Positions 59,298 to 64,000 of a DNA stretch of 64,000 nucleotides are shown here, piece by piece. How positions within the stretch are numbered: position 1 is the stretch's first letter; each line of letters begins with the position of its first letter. This DNA comes from Mycolicibacterium sp. J2. Its GTDB lineage: Bacteria > Actinomycetota > Actinomycetes > Mycobacteriales > Mycobacteriaceae. The stretch is taken from contig NZ_JAPFPY010000006.1 in the NCBI RefSeq assembly GCF_026240945.1, positions 186,001-250,000 of the forward strand, in the 5' to 3' direction. The notes beneath the pieces are model-generated. The model ran no database searches, was not told where the DNA came from, and worked only from the letters and a program-made list of their open reading frames with translations. The position numbers and the translations under genes were made by a program.

Positions 59298-59843
59298 CTA
59301 CAGATCCGATTTCAGGGTCGCCGACAAAAGCTTCTCCGCGTCCGGACAGGGGTCACCGGTAGACTGGCGGCGGTATTGCACCCACCAGCTCAGCACCCCA
59401 CCGCCGCCGGCGGCGGTGGCCGCACACGCCACCCCCACGCCGTCGCGCCTGGCCAAAAAGCCGTTGTGGCGCTCGATGACGGTGTCGATGATCTGCGCGC
59501 CACGGTCGACGGCCAGGGCCCGCTCCCGATCGAGGGTGCCGGTGTCGAACCAGGCGAACACCACGTCGATCACCGCGGCACGGCGGTCCAGGACGTACTG
59601 GCACACCGCACCGCTGTACGGGCGCACGATCTTGTCGGCACCGAGGATCTGGGACACCGTGCTGTCCTGCAACAGACCGCACCGGTTGTCGGCGTAGCCG
59701 TAGCTGCGGTCGTCGGAAGGGCCGCCCGGCGTGGCCAACCGCGCAGTGCCACCGACGGTCTGGCTGCACCCGGCCAGCGACAGGGCCGCGACGATGGGTC
59801 CCACGCTGACCCTCACCACCGCTCGAATGCCACGCCGACGCAT
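59298..59843 (-). CDS. DUF3558-type lipoprotein
   Basis: 181 aa from MRRRGIRAVVRV. Hydrophobic core VGPIVAALSLAGC with lipobox LAGC. The mature part again shows paired cysteines (NRCGLLQDSTV, AVCQYVL, GVACAAT, DPCPDAEKLL), the same arrangement as its neighbour, so the two look like an old tandem duplication. The first ATG of the frame lies 24 codons upstream and would place non-signal residues before the basic n-region. Confidence 0.78.
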   Translation of the reverse strand: MRRRGIRAVVRVSVGPIVAALSLAGCSQTVGGTARLATPGGPSDDRSYGYADNRCGLLQDSTVSQILGADKIVRPYSGAVCQYVLDRRAAVIDVVFAWFDTGTLDRERALAVDRGAQIIDTVIERHNGFLARRDGVGVACAATAAGGGGVLSWWVQYRRQSTGDPCPDAEKLLSATLKSDL

Positions 59844-59907
59844 CGCGCACACGCTACCGAGGGACACCGCCCTCGGCGAGCTCGTCGGGTCGATTCCGGT
59901 TACCGGC

Positions 59908-59921
59908 GATAACACGTTCTA
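59908..59921. promoter_or_regulatory. Second KstR-like palindrome between divergent envelope genes
   Basis: GATAACACGTTCTA matches the KstR pattern TNNAACNNGTTNNA at seven of the eight fixed positions (first base G). It lies 65-78 bases before the lipoprotein start on the minus strand and 48-61 before the DUF3060 start on the plus strand. A site for another TetR protein is equally possible. Confidence 0.35.
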
Positions 59922-59968
59922 CCGTGGCCCCGGCAACGTACTCTTCTCAGACAAGGGAGGTGGCGAAG

Positions 59969-60340
59969 GTGACTGTGCAGACGATTCTGCGGTCCGCGGT
60001 GGCGTGCGCCGTGGTGATTTCGGCGGCCATGGCGTCGGCATCGGCACCCGCGGGCGCCAAGAACGGCGATACCCACATCACCGGCCAAGGCGTGGTGCAG
60101 ACCCTGGACTGCAACAACGCGACACTCTTCGTCACCGGCACCGGCAACACCATCAACGCCAAGGGCAGCTGCTGGGGCGTGGCGTTGCAGGGATCGTCGA
60201 ACATCGTGATCGCCGACAACGTCGTCAACGACATCACCGTGTACGGCTACGACCAGACGGTGATCTACCACTCCGGGGACCCGGCCGTGATCGACCGCGG
60301 CCCCGAGCTCGGGCTGGCCAACCGCATCAACCGCGCCTGA
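59969..60340 (+). CDS. Secreted DUF3060-type protein
   Basis: 123 aa from a GTG with GGGAGG eight bases upstream. Signal peptide SAVACAVVISAAMASASAPAGA without lipobox cysteine, so secreted. The mature part repeats short units ending in N/G-rich turns (TLFVTGTGNTINAKGSC, ALQGSSNIVIADNVVND, ITVYGYDQTVIYH), the beta-helix-like pattern of DUF3060. It is followed by a VanX-like gene and another DUF3060 lipoprotein. Function unknown. Confidence 0.8.
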   Translation: MTVQTILRSAVACAVVISAAMASASAPAGAKNGDTHITGQGVVQTLDCNNATLFVTGTGNTINAKGSCWGVALQGSSNIVIADNVVNDITVYGYDQTVIYHSGDPAVIDRGPELGLANRINRA

Positions 60341-60344
60341 CCTT

Positions 60345-61025
60345 GTGCGACGGCTGCTCGGATTACTGCTGGTGTGCTGCGCGGCCGCGTGCGCCCCGGT
60401 CGAGGTGAGACCGGTGTCCACTGAGTTGCCCGGGGTTCCAGGCCTTCCCGTGCCGCCGGTATCGGATGCGGCCCGGGCGGTCGGCTTCGTCGACGTGCGC
60501 ACGATCGTGCCCGACGCCGTCATCGACCTGCGCTACGCCACCGCGGACAATTTCGTCGGGGAGCCGCTGTACCCGGCCGGTGCGCGATGCCTGGTCCACG
60601 AATCGCTGGCCGACGGTCTGACCACGGCCGCCGCCCGGCTGCGGGCCGACGGGCTGGTGCTGGTGTTCTGGGACTGCTACCGCCCGCACGACGTGCAGGT
60701 GCGGATGTTCGACGTGGTGTCCAATCCGGCCTGGGTGGCCAAGCCGGGCCCGTACTCGAAAAGCCACGAGTCGGGCCGCTCGGTGGATGTGACGACGGCG
60801 AGCAGCACCGGACTGACCGATATGGGCACGGGTTTCGACGATTTCACCTCGGTGGCCAACGCCTACGCCACCGCAGGCGTCAGCGCGGTCGCGCAACAGA
60901 ACCGGGCGGTGCTGCGTGCGGCGATGACGGCGGGTGGATTCGCCCCGTACGCCGGGGAATGGTGGCATTTCGACGGTCCGGGTGCGGGCGAGCGACGGCC
61001 GATCATCAACGTGCCGGTCACCTAG
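60345..61025 (+). CDS. VanX-type D-Ala-D-Ala dipeptidase, lipoprotein
   Basis: 226 aa from GTG. LLGLLLVCCAAAC gives a short lipoprotein signal. Zinc-ligand and catalytic motifs of the VanX/DdpX family are intact: YSKSHESGRSVDVT (SxHxxGxxxD) and GEWWHFDG (ExxH). Unlike true vancomycin-resistance VanX, which is cytoplasmic, this one is exported, which fits recycling or degradation of D,D-dipeptides in the envelope. No vanH or vanA neighbours, so no resistance operon. Confidence 0.87.
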   Translation: MRRLLGLLLVCCAAACAPVEVRPVSTELPGVPGLPVPPVSDAARAVGFVDVRTIVPDAVIDLRYATADNFVGEPLYPAGARCLVHESLADGLTTAAARLRADGLVLVFWDCYRPHDVQVRMFDVVSNPAWVAKPGPYSKSHESGRSVDVTTASSTGLTDMGTGFDDFTSVANAYATAGVSAVAQQNRAVLRAAMTAGGFAPYAGEWWHFDGPGAGERRPIINVPVT

Positions 61026-61070
61026 GCTGAAGGTGTCGTCGGCTGGGTCGGGACCAGAATCGAGGGAAAC

Positions 61071-61475
61071 ATGCGATCGGGACACATCATCGGTTGGGCC
61101 GCCGCGGCGGTGCTGACGCTGGGCCTGGCCGGCTGCGGCGCGGACGACTCCGGTACCCCCGCGCCGACCGCCACCGCGGGCACCTCGGGCGCGCAGGTGG
61201 AGATCGGCAACACCATCAATTACGGGTCTTTCGGGACCTCAGCCGAAATCGATTGTGCCCAGGGCAAATCCCTCAACATCGGCGGTTCCAACAACACGCT
61301 GACCGTGAAGGGCACCTGCTCCAGCGTCAACGTGGGTGGCGCCGACAACAAGCTGACCTTCGAGCATGTGGACAAGGAGATCAGCGTGGTCGGGCTCAAC
61401 AACACCGTGGTCTACCGGGACGGCGCGCCGAAGGTGGACGACCTGGGGTCGGGCAACAAGATCAGCAAGGGCTAA
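61071..61475 (+). CDS. DUF3060-type lipoprotein
   Basis: 134 aa. Signal WAAAAVLTLGLAGC with lipobox LAGC, a Thr/Ala-rich linker, then the DUF3060 unit: SLNIGGSNNTLTVKGTC, SVNVGGADNKLTFEHVD, ISVVGLNNTVVYRDG. Same architecture as the gene at 59969 but lipid-anchored. Its stop and the stop of the convergent crotonase gene overlap. Confidence 0.82.
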   Translation: MRSGHIIGWAAAAVLTLGLAGCGADDSGTPAPTATAGTSGAQVEIGNTINYGSFGTSAEIDCAQGKSLNIGGSNNTLTVKGTCSSVNVGGADNKLTFEHVDKEISVVGLNNTVVYRDGAPKVDDLGSGNKISKG

Positions 61476-62269
61476 CCCGCCGGGGCGCCGTGCCGACCGG
61501 CCCCGTCGGCGAACCGTTTGGCCCCGGCCAGTGATTCGGCGGCCACCTGTTGCAGGCTGCCGAACTCGAAATCGATGGCAGCCTGCTCGGATTCGCCCCA
61601 CTGGTGCAGTGCCGAGAGCCGGTCTGCCCGCAGGCACAGCTGCGGCAGCGCGGCCAGTTGGGCGGCCAATTCTTCGGCCGCCCGCCGCGCGTCACCCGTG
61701 GGCACCACCCGATTGGCCAGGCCGATCGCCAGCGCCTCGGTGGCGTCGACCGACCGGCCGGTGAGAATCAGGTCCATGGCCCGGCTCTGCCCGATGAGAC
61801 GGGGCAGCCGCACCGTGCCGCCGTCGATCAGCGGAACACCCCAGCGCCGGCAGAACACACCGAACACGGCGTCCTCCTCGGCGATCCGCAAATCGGCCCA
61901 CAACGCCAGTTCCAGCCCACCGGCCACGGCGTAACCCGCGACGGCAGCGATCACCGGCTTGGACAGCACCATCCGCGTCGGTCCCATCGGGCCGGGCCCG
62001 GTGCGGTGGGTCTGATTCATCTCCGCAGTGCCGAACGCCTTCAGATCTGCTCCGGCACAGAAGGTTCCGTTGGCGCCCCAGAGCACGGCGACGGCGGCCG
62101 AGTCGTCCTTGTCGAATTCGTCGAATGCCGCGTACAACTGGGCCGCGGTGGGACCGTCGACCGCGTTGCGGGCCTGCGGCCGGTCGATGATCACCGTGGT
62201 GACCGCTCCGTTGCGTTCGATGCGGACCCCTCCCCCGGTCGCTTCGCTCCTGCCCGCGGAACCTGTCAT
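61472..62269 (-). CDS. Enoyl-CoA hydratase/isomerase family protein
   Basis: 265 aa crotonase-fold enzyme. DRPQARNAVDGPTA, oxyanion-hole segments GANGTFCAGADLKAFG and AVAGYAVAGGLELALWADL, and GVPLIDGGTVRLPRLIG are typical. The glutamate pair of true hydratases is not fully clear. Its ATG overlaps the PaaX-type regulator stop by four bases. The M. tuberculosis region Rv0673-Rv0675 (echA4, a regulator, echA5) is the likely counterpart. Confidence 0.88.
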   Translation of the reverse strand: MTGSAGRSEATGGGVRIERNGAVTTVIIDRPQARNAVDGPTAAQLYAAFDEFDKDDSAAVAVLWGANGTFCAGADLKAFGTAEMNQTHRTGPGPMGPTRMVLSKPVIAAVAGYAVAGGLELALWADLRIAEEDAVFGVFCRRWGVPLIDGGTVRLPRLIGQSRAMDLILTGRSVDATEALAIGLANRVVPTGDARRAAEELAAQLAALPQLCLRADRLSALHQWGESEQAAIDFEFGSLQQVAAESLAGAKRFADGAGRHGAPAG

Positions 62270-62973
62270 GTCGCCTCCACCTTGTCGCGTAGCGCCGCCA
62301 ACTCGGCGGCGAATTCCTGATACGCACCGCGCAGTGCGGCACCCGGCCACTCCGCGGGCAACAACTCCACCGGCAGCACCGGATCGGTCACCAGGTGCCG
62401 GACGATGCCGGCCGCCGCCACGAATCGGCCCGGTACATCGCGGGCCGCCGCCATCGCGTCCAGCAACGCCCGACCGGTCCGCGCCCACGCCGGCAGATCC
62501 CACAGCAGTGCCGCGAGTCCGACCGCATCGTCGTCGCGAGAGCGCAGCACCCGCACCCGGTCACCGGCGGGCGCCGGCTGGGTCAGGTTGTCCGGGCGCA
62601 GCCAAAGACCTTCGCGGAGTTCACCGAACCGGCTGTGCACCAACGTGTTCCGCAGTTCTGATCGGCTGCGCGCATCGGCGCCGACAGCGGTGATGACGCA
62701 CGTCAGCCAGTCCCCGTTCCAGGGCCGTACCTGCGGTGCGATGGCATCGTCCTGTCGGCGTTGCCGGACCAGCAGACGTTCCGACAGCCGGTAGCCGTCG
62801 TCGGAGCGGACCAGATCCCCCGCGCTGACCATCCGGGTCAGCGCGACCCGCAGCGTTGCCTCCCTGATGTCGAAATCCGATGTCAGCCGGATCAATTCGG
62901 CCGCCGTGGCCCAAGCCGGGTGCGCCCCGAGCAGCACGCTGAGCACCACCGATCTGGCCGTCAGGCGCAACAT
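62266..62973 (-). CDS. PaaX-type transcriptional regulator
   Basis: 235 aa. An N-terminal winged-helix region (SVVLSVLLGAHPAWATAAEL, REATLRVALTRMVSAGDLVR) and the middle PaaX pattern WNGDWLTCVIT fit the family of phenylacetyl-CoA-responsive repressors. It sits between two crotonase genes in one operon, so it probably responds to an acyl-CoA intermediate of their pathway (inference). Confidence 0.82.
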   Translation of the reverse strand: MLRLTARSVVLSVLLGAHPAWATAAELIRLTSDFDIREATLRVALTRMVSAGDLVRSDDGYRLSERLLVRQRRQDDAIAPQVRPWNGDWLTCVITAVGADARSRSELRNTLVHSRFGELREGLWLRPDNLTQPAPAGDRVRVLRSRDDDAVGLAALLWDLPAWARTGRALLDAMAAARDVPGRFVAAAGIVRHLVTDPVLPVELLPAEWPGAALRGAYQEFAAELAALRDKVEAT

Positions 62974-62974
62974 C

Positions 62975-63928
62975 TCACACCCCGGAGGTACGGCGACCGT
63001 AGTCCCCCAGCGGTTCGTCGCGGTGGCGCACCGCCTCCCGAAAGCCGTGCGCCGTCGCGTCGGCGACGAAGGCGTGGCCCTCGGGCGTGTGCCGGGCGAT
63101 ACCGTCGAACACCGTGCTGACCATCTGGCTGGTGGCCACGCCCTGCTGCAGCAGCGCGGTGTTGCAGGCCAGCTTGGCCATGATGAGCTGGTTCACCGGC
63201 ATCGCGGCGATGCGCTCGACGAGACGTTCGGTGCGCTCGTCGAGGTCTTCGGGCGCGGGCGCCTCCACGGCCAGGCCCCAGTCGGCGGCCTGCGCCCCGG
63301 TGATGCAATCACCGGTGAACAGCAGCCTTTTCGCGCGCTGGTCGCCGAGCCGGTGCGCCCACAACCCGGCCGCGGGTACGCCCCACACCCGCATCGGCGG
63401 GTAGCCGATCTTGGCGTCGGCGGCCGCGATCACCTGGTCGGCGTGCAGCGCGATATCGGTGCCGCCTGCCACGCAGTAGCCGTGGATCTTCACCACCGTC
63501 GGCTTGTCCGCGCGCATCAGGCTGGCGAAGCCGCGGACGAACCGGCTCATCATCTGATAGTCGATCATCGGATCCCACGGCCGGTCGGGCAGGTGGTTGA
63601 CCGCCTGGGTGCGGCCGTCGAGCACCGTGCCGTCGTAACGGCCGTCCCCGCCGGCCGACGACGAGCCGTCGGCGTAGGCGGACAAATCGAATCCGGCGCA
63701 GAACCCCTCACCTCGCCCGGACACCAGGATGACGTGCACGGCCGGATCCAGATCGGCCCGTTCGACACACGCCGCGAGTTCCAGCGGGGTGTCGGCAACG
63801 ATCGAGTTGCCCTTCTCCGGCCGGTTGAAGGTGATCCGCGCAACCCGGCCGGTGACCTCGTAGGTCATCGTTTTCAAGGGCGCCGTCGTCAAGGGCGCCG
63901 TCGTCGAGGACCCCGTCTCGGGGGTCAT
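62975..63928 (-). CDS. Crotonase/enoyl-CoA hydratase family protein
   Basis: 317 aa. RITFNRPEKGNSIVADTP, VSGRGEGFCAGFDLSAYAD, KIHGYCVAGGTDIALHADQ and KIGYPPMRVWGVP are present. The N-terminus holds a duplicated five-residue unit (TTAPL twice) encoded by a 15-base tandem repeat, so the true start may be the ATG of MTYEVTG at 63868. The stop of the next gene overlaps its ATG. Confidence 0.87.
   Translation of the reverse strand: MTPETGSSTTAPLTTAPLKTMTYEVTGRVARITFNRPEKGNSIVADTPLELAACVERADLDPAVHVILVSGRGEGFCAGFDLSAYADGSSSAGGDGRYDGTVLDGRTQAVNHLPDRPWDPMIDYQMMSRFVRGFASLMRADKPTVVKIHGYCVAGGTDIALHADQVIAAADAKIGYPPMRVWGVPAAGLWAHRLGDQRAKRLLFTGDCITGAQAADWGLAVEAPAPEDLDERTERLVERIAAMPVNQLIMAKLACNTALLQQGVATSQMVSTVFDGIARHTPEGHAFVADATAHGFREAVRHRDEPLGDYGRRTSGV
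63876..63905. repeat. 15-bp tandem repeat at the crotonase N-terminus
   Basis: AAGGGCGCCGTCGTC occurs twice head to tail, exactly. It keeps the frame and may vary in copy number between strains. Confidence 0.85.
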
Positions 63929-64000
63929 CCTTTGACCAGGGCGCGCTCGAGGATCGGGGCCAGGTCCAGCCCGGCGGGCAGGGTGCCGAACGCCCCGCCC
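63925..64000 (-). CDS. C-terminal end of an unidentified gene
   Basis: Only the last 24 codons are in the window, reading FGTLPAGLDLAPILERALVKG then TGA at 63925-63927. The stop overlaps the crotonase ATG by four bases, so it is the upstream gene of the same operon, probably another fatty-acid or CoA enzyme. The family cannot be told from this fragment. Confidence 0.6.
   Translation of the reverse strand, partial: GGAFGTLPAGLDLAPILERALVKG

Noticed and set aside
60345..61025. Vancomycin-resistance gene vanX
   Set aside because: No vanH or vanA genes adjacent, and the protein carries a lipoprotein signal, unlike resistance VanX.

Overview
The window is chromosomal DNA from a high-GC actinobacterium, almost certainly a Mycobacterium/Mycolicibacterium. 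Four things support this. The three ribosomal/translation blocks str (rpsL-rpsG-fusA-tuf), S10 (rpsJ to rpsQ) and spc (rplN to rplO) lie on the minus strand in the order I know from M. tuberculosis. A complete mycofactocin cluster (mftRABCDEFG) sits between str and S10. The sulfatase pair atsA/FGE lies between rpsQ and rplN. sppA and tandem TIGR00027-type methyltransferases lie beyond rplO. There are no tRNA or rRNA genes, insertion sequences or CRISPR arrays that I can see.

Layout, left to right. 1-2851: four tandem SAM-dependent methyltransferase paralogues (the first only as a C-terminal stub). 2852-6430: sppA, an LLM-class flavin oxidoreductase and a TetR gene preceded by a perfect 16-bp palindrome. 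6439-10638: spc operon. 10810-23540: a non-ribosomal island that splits S10 from spc. It holds (i) a sulfur module (arylsulfatase, lipoprotein, formylglycine-generating enzyme, a 42-aa membrane protein and a YeiH-type putative sulfate exporter) and (ii) a four-gene, translationally coupled polysaccharide locus (BcsB-like protein, exosortase/EpsI-like membrane protein, BcsA-like GT2 synthase without a visible PilZ domain, GT-C glycosyltransferase), plus a Nudix hydrolase. 23560-28905: S10 operon. 29315-35399: accessory genes (hotdog protein, SnoaL-like protein, esterase lipoprotein, P450, TetR and an MFS exporter broken by one in-frame TGA).

35389-42529: the mycofactocin system. MftA is the precursor peptide ending IDGMCGVY, MftB the peptide chaperone, MftC the radical-SAM modifier, MftE the peptidase, MftD the FMN enzyme, MftF the glycosyltransferase, MftG the GMC-type oxidoreductase and MftR the divergent TetR regulator. 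A mycofactocin-coupled SDR with a consensus KstR-like operator, and a ferredoxin reductase, lie a few kb away and are likely members of the same redox economy. 42586-53305: an ECF sigma factor coupled to a triple-VOC protein with an anti-sigma-like N-terminus, an Lrp-ddaH-rocD arginine/ornithine catabolic unit, and an unusual internally duplicated histidine kinase with a LuxR response regulator.

53392-57825: str operon. 58136-61475: TetR, two DUF3558-type lipoproteins, two DUF3060-type proteins and a VanX-like D,D-dipeptidase, i.e. an envelope-facing cluster. 61472-64000: two crotonase-fold enzymes around a PaaX-type regulator, and the end of one further gene.

The best candidates for something little described are the BcsB/exosortase-like/GT2/GT-C locus inside the ribosomal region, the ECF/triple-VOC pair, the tandem histidine kinase, the 19-of-21 base element shared by the S10 and str leaders, and several strong palindromes directly upstream of regulated genes. 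All family assignments are by eye from motifs and gene order; no database search was run.
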